5,356 bases of DNA from positions 1 to 5,356 of the forward strand of contig JAFOJB010000188.1 in assembly GCA_017420455.1 (NCBI GenBank), given 5' to 3'. Position numbers and translations under genes: made by a program. Source of the DNA: Blautia sp. (GTDB lineage Bacteria > Bacillota > Clostridia > Lachnospirales > Lachnospiraceae). Positions 1 to 5,356 of this stretch are shown one piece after another (the stretch's first letter is position 1; each line of letters begins with the position of its first letter). Below the pieces are notes generated by a model. That model was not told the origin of the DNA, did not search any database, and saw only the letters and a list, made by a program, of their open reading frames with translations.

Positions 1-110
1 TCCTCTTGCCTTCGGCAGGCTCACGGGCCTGACCCTCAAAAACAAGTATCCTGCCGGCTGGCGGCTGTAAGGCACTGTTCACAAATACCTTCCGAATTCT
101 GCCTGCCCAA

Positions 111-141
111 ATCCAAATCTGACTGCGTTGTTGTCAGTCAG
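111..141 (-). terminator. Weak terminator-like hairpin after the SGNH hydrolase gene
   Basis: A perfect 7-bp inverted repeat, CTGACTG (119-125) and CAGTCAG (135-141), encloses a 9-nt loop about 20 bp beyond the TAA of the SGNH hydrolase gene. On the minus strand the stem is followed by ATTTGGATTTGG, which is only partly T-rich. It probably marks the end of the transcript but is weaker than the other two terminators. I see no gene that I can support in positions 1-161. Confidence 0.45.
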
Positions 142-161
142 CGATGCCCGGGAAAAACCGG

Positions 162-803
162 TTATTTTCCGAGGATGACTTGCGCGATGGCGTCTGCAAG
201 CTCCCTGTGGCCTTCCCTGGTCAGATGCATAAAGTCGACATCGTTCGTAGGAGAGACGACAACTTCATTGGCGTCCAGGTATCGGCACCCGGTGAGCTCC
301 GCAATCTTGCGGTATTCTTCTCCGAGACCTTCCGATTTTTCCGCGCAGCCTCTGCCCATGGTGCCGGCCACATCGGAGGTTTCGTAGCCTTTCCCGATAT
401 TCTGGGGAGTGACGATAAGGATGTCCGGCTTTCCGTCCCGCCAGCAGTCCCTGATGGAAATCGCTTTTTCCACCAGCCGTTTCATGCCCAGCGCGATGCA
501 GGGGGCAGAAACGGATAACCGCTCCTTGGTATCGTTGGTACCCAGCATGATGATCAGAAGATCCACCGGCTCATGGCTCATCAGGATGGGATAGATCACG
601 GAGAGTCCGGACAGTCCTTCAAAAAGAGGATCGTCAAAGACGGTGGTCCTGCCGGAAAGTCCTTCCTCCACGATCAGGTATTCCTCTCCCAGCTTCTGGC
701 CCAGAAGAGAAGGCCAGCGTTCTGTCTCGTCGAAACGGCCGTTGTTATATGCATTATATCCGTGTGTGTTGGAATCCCCAAAACAGACAATATGTTTTTT
801 CAT
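162..803 (-). CDS. SGNH/GDSL hydrolase, MsAcT-like arylesterase/acyltransferase subfamily
   Basis: A 213-residue, probably cytoplasmic esterase with no signal peptide or membrane segment. All SGNH blocks are visible: block I GDSN (residues 9-12, nucleophile Ser11), the block II glycine in EEGLSGRTT (around Gly48), block III GTND (88-91, Asn90 for the oxyanion hole) and block V DFMH (190-193, Asp190 and His193 completing the triad). The EEGLSGRTT..DDP stretch, the LLIIMLGTNDTK stretch and IALGM closely resemble, from memory, the Mycobacterium smegmatis acyltransferase/perhydrolase MsAcT, whose triad spacing is almost the same. The length is normal for that group. The ATG start follows an AGGAG ribosome binding site by about seven bases. 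It is the last gene of the cluster, 204 bp after nanA. An O-acetylesterase acting on acetylated sialic acids is a plausible role from context, but the substrate cannot be read from the sequence; xylan or other acetyl esters are alternatives. Confidence 0.9.
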   Translation of the reverse strand: MKKHIVCFGDSNTHGYNAYNNGRFDETERWPSLLGQKLGEEYLIVEEGLSGRTTVFDDPLFEGLSGLSVIYPILMSHEPVDLLIIMLGTNDTKERLSVSAPCIALGMKRLVEKAISIRDCWRDGKPDILIVTPQNIGKGYETSDVAGTMGRGCAEKSEGLGEEYRKIAELTGCRYLDANEVVVSPTNDVDFMHLTREGHRELADAIAQVILGK

Positions 804-847
804 TTTGCTCTCCTGCCGATCATATATCAGCTTTTCGTCGTCAGCAT

Positions 848-916
848 TTTACGGTGTCCGCATCTTTACGGTGTCCACATCTTTACGACGTTGTCCGTGT
901 CTTTACGTCGTGCACG
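848..916. repeat. Short tandem direct repeats (17-20 bp units) upstream of the SGNH hydrolase gene
   Basis: Four head-to-tail imperfect units each begin with TTTACG on the plus strand: 848-864, 865-881, 882-901 and a partial one from 902. Units 1 and 2 differ at one of 17 positions. Unit 3 shares the TTTACG start and the TGTCCG core but has three extra bases. Unit 4 keeps TTTACG and then diverges. The array lies in the 204-bp gap between nanA and the SGNH hydrolase gene, about 45 bp before the latter's ribosome binding site. I see no gene in this gap. A small hairpin (stem CGGCT/AGCCG, 915-927) adjoins the array and has no T-tract. Function unknown: a regulator-binding array or a slipped-strand minisatellite are both possible. 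No convincing promoter or terminator was found in the gap, so readthrough from nanA is plausible. Confidence 0.75.
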
Positions 917-1007
917 GCTATCAGCCGCATATATCTTTTCATCGTTTACAGTATTGCATTGTATAAAGATTTGAAGATTTCAGGTCTGGATTTTCAGATA
1001 TCCGGAT

Positions 1008-1925
1008 CTACAGGTTTTCCGTGTCTCTGACAGCCTGGCGGATATCCTGGTAAAGCTTCTGAAGGGCGGGATCCTCTGTGGATACGGGGAGGAAGGGAAG
1101 TCTTGGGGCGCCCATGGGACAGCCGTCCAGGGTGATGATGGCCTTTACCGCGCCGTACATGGAAGGAAAGCCGCAGAGCCTGTAGATCAGAGGCGTGACC
1201 AGATTCTGGACCTGTGCCGCCTTGTCCCATTCCTTCCGTCCGATGAGCTCGAACATTTTCAGGTAGAGCTCCGGCATGGCGCCGTAGGTTCCGCCGATCC
1301 CGGCGTCCGCTCCGAGCAGCATTCCGGCCGCGAACTGCTCATCGGGACCGTTGAACACCAGAAAATCCTTCCCGCCGGCCTGCTTGAAACGGAGGATATC
1401 CTGGGCGGGGTCGGAGGAGCATTTTACGCCGGCGACTCTTTCGTTCTCCAGCATTCTCCGGAACAACCCCATGGAAAGGTTGAAGCCTGTCAGCTGGGGG
1501 ATGTTGTAGATGAAGAAGGGAAGATCCGCCGCCCTGGTGATCTCTGTCCAGTGGCGGTATACGCTTTCCTCGCCCAGATGGTAATAAACGCAGGGAACTG
1601 CCGAGATTGCCGCTGCGCCGATCTTTTCCGCGTGGGCTGCCAGCATGCAGGAATGTCTGGTATCTGCGCATCCTACATGGACAATGATATTCATTTCCTT
1701 TCCGACTTCGGAAACCACAGCCTCTGCCACCTGCATCCGCTCTTCATGGTCCAGGAGGAAGCCTTCTCCGGTGCTGCCGCAGACATACATCTGCCGGACG
1801 CCTTTATCCCGGAAATAGCGGGACACAGCCTTTGTGGCGCTGATATCTACGCTTCCGTCACTGGAAAACGGAGTATTCAGTGCCACCGTGATCTGCCTGA
1901 ATTTGTTTATATCATATTTTGACAT
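1008..1925 (-). CDS. nanA: N-acetylneuraminate lyase (DHDPS/NAL aldolase family)
   Basis: A 305-residue class I aldolase with a TIM-barrel fold, expected to cleave N-acetylneuraminate to N-acetylmannosamine and pyruvate in the cytoplasm. Visible motifs: GSTGEG (50-55, with the Ser-Thr pair that binds the pyruvate carboxylate), YY (114-115), the catalytic tyrosine in YNIP (Tyr140) and the Schiff-base lysine in AGVKCSS (Lys168). NGPDE (192-196) matches the Gly-x-Asp-Glu motif that contacts the sialic acid glycerol chain in true lyases, which favours NAL over dihydrodipicolinate synthase. The neighbouring nanE supports this. One difference: the E. coli GIGSTY serine (Ser208) is glycine here (Gly212). 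The ATG follows GGAGG by six bases. It is separated from nanE by a strong terminator, so it may have its own promoter. Another 2-keto-sugar-acid aldolase of the same family remains possible. Confidence 0.88.
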   Translation of the reverse strand: MSKYDINKFRQITVALNTPFSSDGSVDISATKAVSRYFRDKGVRQMYVCGSTGEGFLLDHEERMQVAEAVVSEVGKEMNIIVHVGCADTRHSCMLAAHAEKIGAAAISAVPCVYYHLGEESVYRHWTEITRAADLPFFIYNIPQLTGFNLSMGLFRRMLENERVAGVKCSSDPAQDILRFKQAGGKDFLVFNGPDEQFAAGMLLGADAGIGGTYGAMPELYLKMFELIGRKEWDKAAQVQNLVTPLIYRLCGFPSMYGAVKAIITLDGCPMGAPRLPFLPVSTEDPALQKLYQDIRQAVRDTENL

Positions 1926-1947
1926 ATTCTGCCTCCACTGTTGACAG

Positions 1948-1987
1948 GATCGAACTGCAGATCAGGAAATTGATTCTGGATTCGATC
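1948..1987. promoter_or_regulatory. 40-bp imperfect palindrome in the nanA leader (operator or mRNA hairpin)
   Basis: The outer arms GATCGAA (1948-1954) and TTCGATC (1981-1987) are perfect inverted repeats. Inside them, ATCA (1961-1964) faces TGAT (1971-1974), with CAG/CTG pairing between the two sets, leaving a 6-nt loop (1965-1970). In the minus-strand RNA this gives about 14 base pairs with a one-base bulge and a small internal loop. No T-tract follows, so it is not an intrinsic terminator. It ends about 10 bp before the nanA ribosome binding site and overlaps the weak candidate promoter. It could be an operator for a sialic acid regulator or a leader hairpin; the sequence alone does not decide. 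Confidence 0.5.
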
Positions 1988-2016
1988 TATAGCTTATGAC
2001 GGTTTTCAGTTGCGAA
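1986..2016 (-). promoter_or_regulatory. Possible weak promoter for nanA
   Basis: Reading the minus strand just after the nanE terminator, TATAGA (1986-1991) matches the -10 consensus at four of six bases. TTCGCA (2011-2016) matches the -35 consensus at four of six with a 19-bp spacer, longer than ideal. The predicted start of transcription would fall inside the palindrome at 1948-1987. The placement between a terminator and a gene start makes a promoter likely here, but this particular pair of boxes is weak. Confidence 0.25.
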
Positions 2017-2065
2017 AAAACAGGGAACCATTCCGGAAGAAACCTCTTTCCGGAATGGCCGTCTG
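2015..2065 (-). terminator. Rho-independent terminator downstream of nanE
   Basis: A perfect 11-bp inverted repeat, CCATTCCGGAA (2028-2038) and TTCCGGAATGG (2048-2058), encloses a 9-nt loop. In the minus-strand RNA the stem extends by two G-U pairs, crosses a two-base mismatch and closes with CAG/CTG (2063-2065 with 2021-2023). A run of six T (2015-2020) follows directly. It lies 50-100 bp after the nanE stop codon and marks the probable end of the transporter-nanE transcript. Confidence 0.85.
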
Positions 2066-2067
2066 TG

Positions 2068-2122
2068 CTGAAGTCATCGACAGCGACGGTCATGGGTGAG
2101 CCGCCTGCCCTGAAGTCATCGA
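2068..2122. repeat. 13-bp direct repeat flanking the nanE stop codon
   Basis: CTGAAGTCATCGA occurs at 2068-2080 and again at 2110-2122 on the plus strand; the second copy contains the nanE stop codon (TCA at 2116-2118 on plus). On the minus strand both copies are preceded by GCTGTCGA, so the similarity extends to about 17 bases with a 7-nt insertion in the copy inside nanE. This looks like a small local duplication. Confidence 0.6.
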
Positions 2123-2817
2123 TTGTCGACAGCCTTGATGAAGCGTGACGCGATCTCCAGGGGGCGTGTGATGGCTCCGCCTACCACGACGGCGTAGGCT
2201 CCTGCCTCCAGCATTTTTACCGCTTCCTCGGGAGAATGGATCCGTCCTTCTCCGATGACGGGGATGTCCACGGTCCGGGAGAGACGGCGCACCAGTTCGT
2301 AATCCGGTCCGGGAAGGGCGGGAGACTGGGGCGTATAGCCGCTCATGGTAGTACCCACAAGATCGATCCCGTTTTTCCAGGCGTTCACCCCCTCCTCAAA
2401 GGTGGAGATATCGGCCATAAAGATCTGATCCGGATATTTTGCCCTTACCTCGCGGATATACTCGGTGATGGTTTTGTTGTCGCCGCGTTTTTGTTCTGTA
2501 CAGTCGAAGGCGATGATATCGCTCCCGGCAGCGTACAGTTCGTCCACCTCCTTCATGGTGGGGGTGATGTAGCGGTCGAAGCCTTCGTACTGCACCTTGA
2601 TGAGGCCGATAACGGGAAGGCCTGTCTCTTCCCGGATGGCCTTCACATCCCGGATGCTGCTGGTGCGGATCATGGGAGAACCCGCCTGCTTTGCGGCTCT
2701 GGCCATCAGGTACATGATGGACTTTTCTTCTACATAAAGAGGCTCCCCGGGGACAGCCTGACAGGAAACAATGACCTTTCCCTTTATGCTTTCCAGTAAT
2801 TCTTCTTTCTTGCCCAT
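2116..2817 (-). CDS. nanE: N-acetylmannosamine-6-phosphate 2-epimerase
   Basis: A 233-residue cytoplasmic TIM-barrel enzyme that converts ManNAc-6-phosphate to GlcNAc-6-phosphate, joining sialic acid breakdown to amino-sugar metabolism. Family hallmarks in order: SCQA near the N-terminus (18-21), IGLIKV (70-75, with the probable catalytic Lys74), TPT (85-87), FDCT (104-107), MADIST (134-139), GTTMSGYT (155-162), IGEGRIHSPEEA (188-199, probable catalytic Glu190) and the phosphate-binding VVGGAITRP (211-219). The length is normal for the family. The ATG follows AAGGAG with about seven bases of spacing. It lies 25 bp after the MalG-type permease gene and is almost certainly co-transcribed with it. 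A strong terminator follows. Its substrate normally comes from the kinase NanK, which is not in this window. Confidence 0.95.
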   Translation of the reverse strand: MGKKEELLESIKGKVIVSCQAVPGEPLYVEEKSIMYLMARAAKQAGSPMIRTSSIRDVKAIREETGLPVIGLIKVQYEGFDRYITPTMKEVDELYAAGSDIIAFDCTEQKRGDNKTITEYIREVRAKYPDQIFMADISTFEEGVNAWKNGIDLVGTTMSGYTPQSPALPGPDYELVRRLSRTVDIPVIGEGRIHSPEEAVKMLEAGAYAVVVGGAITRPLEIASRFIKAVDNR

Positions 2818-2842
2818 TGATGAGCTCCTTTCCGTTCTGCGA

Positions 2843-3739
2843 TCAACCCTTTACCGCACCCATGGTGATGCCCTTGGTAAAGTATTTCTGGAAGATGAGG
2901 AATACGATGATGATGGGGACGGCCGCCAGGGTGGCGCCGGCCATGATCAGGCCGAAATCCGTGGCATTCTCCGCCTGGAGCTTTGCGATACCAAGGGAGA
3001 TGGTCAGGTTGCTGGTGCTGCTCAGCATGATCAGCTGCATGAAATAATCATTCCAGGAATTGATGAAGGTAAAGATCGCCAGAGCCCCGATGCCGGGTTT
3101 GATCATAGGCAGCGCGATCTGAAGGAAGGTTTTCCACTCGCTGGCGCCGTCGATTCTGGCCGCCTCCATCATCTCACTGGGGATCCCCTCCGCGAACTGC
3201 TTGATCAGGAATACGCCGAAGGGCCAGCCCACGATGGGAAGAATGACCGCCCAGATGGTATTGTAAAGGTTCAGGGACGACATCTCCCGCAGCAGCGGGA
3301 TCAGGATGACCTGCTTCGGGAGCGCCATGGCGCACACGATCAGGGTAATGAGCAGGGTCCTTCCCGTAAACCGCTTTTTGGCAAGGGCATATCCGGCCAT
3401 AGCCGCGGTGGCGCAGGTAAGGATCATGGAGACCACCGCCATGAATACGGTATTTACCAGCCAGCGGATGGCCGCCGGGGCGTTGGGGCCGGTGAGCTTC
3501 AGCCCGAGGAAGGGAATGTTGAATTCCCACACGGGAGCCAGCTGGCGGCTGAAGAGCTTCTGATAATTATCCAGGACAAAGGTCTGGGGCCACCACTGGG
3601 GAGAGGGGGCGTTGATGGCCTTCGCCGTCTTGAAGGAGCCTGTGATGATCCAGTAAAGAGGAAAGGCAAAAAGGATCGCCAGGATCGTGATCACAGTCAC
3701 TGAAAAAATCTTGTATGCTTTTGTACGTCTGTTCGACAT
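2843..3739 (-). CDS. Carbohydrate ABC transporter permease, MalG type (CUT1)
   Basis: A 298-residue integral membrane protein, one of two permease subunits of a CUT1 sugar importer. About six hydrophobic segments are visible, near residues 11-33, 96-120, 128-150, 160-183, 213-235 and 263-287. The cytoplasmic EAA loop that docks the ATPase starts at residue 192 (EAARIDGAS) and ends in LPMIKP (210-215), the standard binding-protein-dependent permease signature. The C-terminal FQKYFTKGITMGAVKG is typical of MalG-like proteins. The stretch after the first helix, residues 64-93 (including FLGLKLTGP), seems somewhat longer than usual and should lie outside the membrane. The start is supported by AAAGGAGG seven bases before ATG. 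It follows the MalF-type gene by 16 bp. Sialic acid or a derivative as substrate is inferred from nanE and nanA downstream. Confidence 0.93.
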   Translation of the reverse strand: MSNRRTKAYKIFSVTVITILAILFAFPLYWIITGSFKTAKAINAPSPQWWPQTFVLDNYQKLFSRQLAPVWEFNIPFLGLKLTGPNAPAAIRWLVNTVFMAVVSMILTCATAAMAGYALAKKRFTGRTLLITLIVCAMALPKQVILIPLLREMSSLNLYNTIWAVILPIVGWPFGVFLIKQFAEGIPSEMMEAARIDGASEWKTFLQIALPMIKPGIGALAIFTFINSWNDYFMQLIMLSSTSNLTISLGIAKLQAENATDFGLIMAGATLAAVPIIIVFLIFQKYFTKGITMGAVKG

Positions 3740-3755
3740 GATCCTTCCTCCTTTC

Positions 3756-4655
3756 TCAGTCTGAATGGGCAGCCTTGAACTGGATGCCCGAGAGGATCGC
3801 GATGATCACGGCCAGGATGACACCCATCGCGTTTCCGTAACCATACTTGTAAAGCTTGAACGCGTTATAGTAGATATAATACATGATGGTATCCGTGCTG
3901 TGGTTCGGGCCGCCGCTGGTGAGCAGCTGGATCAGGGCGAAGCACTGGAAGCTGTTGATGGTGGTGATGACCAGAATGTACAGGGTGGTGGGCTTGATCT
4001 GAGGCCATTTGATCCGCCAGAAGCACTGGAACCTGGTGGCGCCGTCCACCTGGGCCGCTTCTACCAGAGACTGGTCCACATTGTTGAGGGCTGCGACATA
4101 CAGGACGATGGGCTGTCCCACAGAGGTGGTAAGCAGGATCAGGATGATACAGCCGAGGGCATATTTTTCGTCCCCCAGCCAGTTGATGTTTTTCTGGATC
4201 AGGCCCAGGCTTTTTCCCACGTAGTTGAATATCCCATAGTAATTGTTGAACATCCACTTCCATACCACGGTGACGGCAACAGAACCGGTGACTACGGGAA
4301 GATAGAAGATAATACGGTATATGGAGCACCAGATTCCCTTCAGGTCATAGATTACAGAGCTGACCCACAGGGAAAAGACACAGACTACCGGTACCGAAAC
4401 CACAACGATGATAAAGGTATTCCGAAGCGCTCCGAGGAAGACCGTATCGTGGAACAGGTCCACATAGTTCTGAAAACCGATAAAGATATCCTCCCGGTTC
4501 ATGGTGGAATCGAAAAAGCTGGTGATCACGCACTGAACCATGGGATAAATGACAAACCCAAGGAAGAAGACCAGGCTGGGGAGCATGAATGCATATCCCG
4601 CCATGGTTTCCCGTTTTGCAAGAGCTCTGCTCATCTTATTATTTTCTTTTGCCAC
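3756..4655 (-). CDS. Carbohydrate ABC transporter permease, MalF type (CUT1)
   Basis: A 299-residue integral membrane protein, the partner permease of the MalG-type subunit. From the chosen GTG start, hydrophobic segments fall near residues 18-45, 78-103, 112-134, 166-190, 222-245 and 274-292. The EAA loop begins at residue 199 (EAAQVDGAT) and closes with KWPQIKP, where the usual LP is WP. LLTSGGPNHSTDT (244-256) is a conserved MalF-family segment. An upstream in-frame ATG at 4736 would add 27 residues, but those codons cross the terminator hairpin. GGAGGAGGAA lies only five bases before the GTG at 4655, so GTG is preferred. No ATPase gene is present; many CUT1 systems use a shared MsmK/UgpC-type ATPase encoded elsewhere. 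Confidence 0.92.
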   Translation of the reverse strand: MAKENNKMSRALAKRETMAGYAFMLPSLVFFLGFVIYPMVQCVITSFFDSTMNREDIFIGFQNYVDLFHDTVFLGALRNTFIIVVVSVPVVCVFSLWVSSVIYDLKGIWCSIYRIIFYLPVVTGSVAVTVVWKWMFNNYYGIFNYVGKSLGLIQKNINWLGDEKYALGCIILILLTTSVGQPIVLYVAALNNVDQSLVEAAQVDGATRFQCFWRIKWPQIKPTTLYILVITTINSFQCFALIQLLTSGGPNHSTDTIMYYIYYNAFKLYKYGYGNAMGVILAVIIAILSGIQFKAAHSD

Positions 4656-4660
4656 AGAGA

Positions 4661-4670
4661 TTCCTCCTCC
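4661..4670 (-). promoter_or_regulatory. Ribosome binding site that fixes the GTG start of the MalF-type permease
   Basis: On the minus strand GGAGGAGGAA is followed by five bases and then GTG GCA AAA. No comparable site precedes the upstream ATG at 4736, which would start only just after the stop codon of the binding-protein gene. Confidence 0.8.
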
Positions 4671-4687
4671 ATGCTGAACCTTTGGTG

Positions 4688-4726
4688 AAAAAAACACCCT
4701 TCCCGCGCGATAAAGCAGGAAGGGTG
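4688..4726 (-). terminator. Intrinsic terminator/attenuator between the binding-protein and permease genes
   Basis: A perfect 9-bp inverted repeat, CACCCTTCC (4695-4703) and GGAAGGGTG (4718-4726), encloses a 14-nt segment in which two further GC pairs can form beyond one mismatch. On the minus strand the stem is followed at once by seven T (4688-4694). It starts 13 bp after the TAA of the binding-protein gene. Because the permease genes follow with only an RBS and no clear promoter, it probably works as a partial terminator or 3'-end stabiliser that keeps binding-protein mRNA in excess. Confidence 0.85.
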
Positions 4727-4739
4727 CGAAAGACATGGC

Positions 4740-5356
4740 TTACTGTGCTGCTGCGTTGGCTGTTGCGGTGAACTCAGCAACTGCCTCTGACACATCCGCG
4801 CCGGAGCCGATCTGCTGGAGCATGTTCCACCATGCAGTACGGGCCTGTGCCCAGCCGCCTACTACCTGATAATAGTCGCCCATGTACGGGATAAAGGCGG
4901 CATATTCGGCCATCAGGTCGTTGCCTTCATAGATGTTTCCGAGATCCCTGACCGGCCAGTAGCTGGAAGCGAGAACGCTTTCCCTGCCCATGGTTTCGTC
5001 GTTTGCCATGAAATCGATGAAGGTCTTCGCTGCCGCGATCCTTGCTTCATCGCCGTTGTCGAAGATACCGAAGCCCCAGATACCGCCGCAGAGCTGCGGA
5101 GTTCCTTCGCTGGGGAACGCCATCGGAAGGACATCGAAGGTGATGGTCTCTGCATTGTTCTTTTCCTGAGCTACATTCCAGCAGAATGCCATAGCCAGAG
5201 TGCCGTTGCAGAAAAGCTGGATCTCATCGCCGCCTGCGATGGAGGGATCGAAGTTGAGGCCTTCTGTGTCGACCAGAAGCTGGAGGGCTTTGATGTTCTC
5301 TTCACTGTCCAGTGTGTAGGCAGTATGCTCTGCATTGGTGAAGGAGCCGCCGTACA
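4740..5356 (-). CDS. Extracellular sugar-binding protein of ABC transporter (family 1), C-terminal part
   Basis: The frame stays open from the TAA at 4740 to the right edge, giving 204 residues of the C-terminal part; the N-terminus and signal peptide lie outside the window. The Met at 5192 is internal, since the frame continues upstream without a stop and with typical binding-protein sequence (residues around GGSFTN, then LQLLVDTEGLNFDP and LFCNGTLAM). The F-x-x-G-x-x-AM pattern, the following AFCWN, the WGFGIF segment, the AAAKTFIDFMAND helix and the late aromatic stretch (WAQARTAWWNML) are characteristic of family 1 solute-binding proteins. It would capture the sugar outside the cell and deliver it to the two permeases. 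It is the most upstream gene seen, and an attenuator hairpin follows it. The substrate is inferred from context as sialic acid or a derivative such as 2,7-anhydro-Neu5Ac. Confidence 0.9.
   Translation of the reverse strand, partial: YGGSFTNAEHTAYTLDSEENIKALQLLVDTEGLNFDPSIAGGDEIQLFCNGTLAMAFCWNVAQEKNNAETITFDVLPMAFPSEGTPQLCGGIWGFGIFDNGDEARIAAAKTFIDFMANDETMGRESVLASSYWPVRDLGNIYEGNDLMAEYAAFIPYMGDYYQVVGGWAQARTAWWNMLQQIGSGADVSEAVAEFTATANAAAQ

Noticed and set aside
5..35. Small overlapping hairpins at the left edge (around TTGCCTTCGGCAGG and CAGGC...GCCTG)
   Set aside because: Short stems with small loops, no T-tract on either strand, and no gene end close enough to assign them to; likely chance in GC-rich sequence.
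2..70. A 22-codon plus-strand open frame (ending ...KNKYPAGWRL and a TAA) that could be the 3' end of a convergent gene entering from the left
   Set aside because: Too short to recognise or test, and another plus-strand frame is also open here. It would only be credible if sequence to the left continued the frame.
1962..2093. A minus-strand 43-codon ORF starting MTVAVDDFSTDG between nanE and nanA
   Set aside because: It runs straight through the strong terminator hairpin and has only a poor SD-like sequence (AGGCGG); its protein shows no recognisable features.
2771..3703. Long plus-strand ORF (310 codons) opposite the MalG-type gene
   Set aside because: It is antisense to a clear permease gene; its product is a low-complexity mix rich in Gly, Asp, His and Arg with no family features, as expected from codon bias of the real gene.
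3765..4688. Long plus-strand ORF (307 codons) opposite the MalF-type gene
   Set aside because: Same reasoning: the opposite strand encodes a conserved membrane protein with an EAA loop, and this frame covers it as a charged, unstructured shadow.
4656..4736. N-terminal extension of 27 residues on the MalF-type permease from the ATG at 4736
   Set aside because: The extension codons overlap the terminator hairpin, there is no SD site before that ATG, and a strong SD sits just before the GTG at 4655.

Overview
The window carries a sialic acid (N-acetylneuraminate) uptake and breakdown locus, all on the minus strand. Moderately GC-rich coding DNA, strong AAGGAGG-type ribosome binding sites, one GTG start and the gene set suggest a gut-type Clostridia bacterium, probably Lachnospiraceae. 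The taxonomic call is an inference; no rRNA or other marker gene is present.

In transcription order (right to left): (1) the C-terminal 204 residues of an extracellular sugar-binding protein of a CUT1-type ABC transporter, running off the right edge; (2) an 84-bp gap with a hairpin and T-tract, a probable intra-operon attenuator; (3) two inner-membrane permeases of MalF and MalG type, 16 bp apart; (4) nanE, N-acetylmannosamine-6-phosphate 2-epimerase, 25 bp further on; (5) a 190-bp gap with a strong intrinsic terminator, then a 40-bp imperfect palindrome just before the next gene; (6) a nanA-like N-acetylneuraminate lyase; (7) a 204-bp gap with a short tandem-repeat array and no gene; (8) an SGNH/GDSL hydrolase of the MsAcT (arylesterase/acyltransferase) subfamily; (9) about 160 bp at the left edge with a hairpin but no recognisable gene.

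Proposed pathway: the binding protein and permeases import sialic acid or a derivative, NanA splits Neu5Ac into ManNAc and pyruvate, and NanE converts ManNAc-6-phosphate into GlcNAc-6-phosphate. The SGNH hydrolase may remove O-acetyl groups from the sugar, but this rests only on its position and family. ManNAc kinase (NanK), the transporter ATPase, a sialidase and nagA/nagB are not in the window. The ATPase is often encoded elsewhere for CUT1 systems; the others may lie to the right.

The enzymes belong to known families and I see no clearly new protein system. The least ordinary parts are non-coding: the attenuator after the binding-protein gene, the terminator plus palindrome that may put nanA under separate control, and the 17-20 bp tandem repeats before the hydrolase gene.
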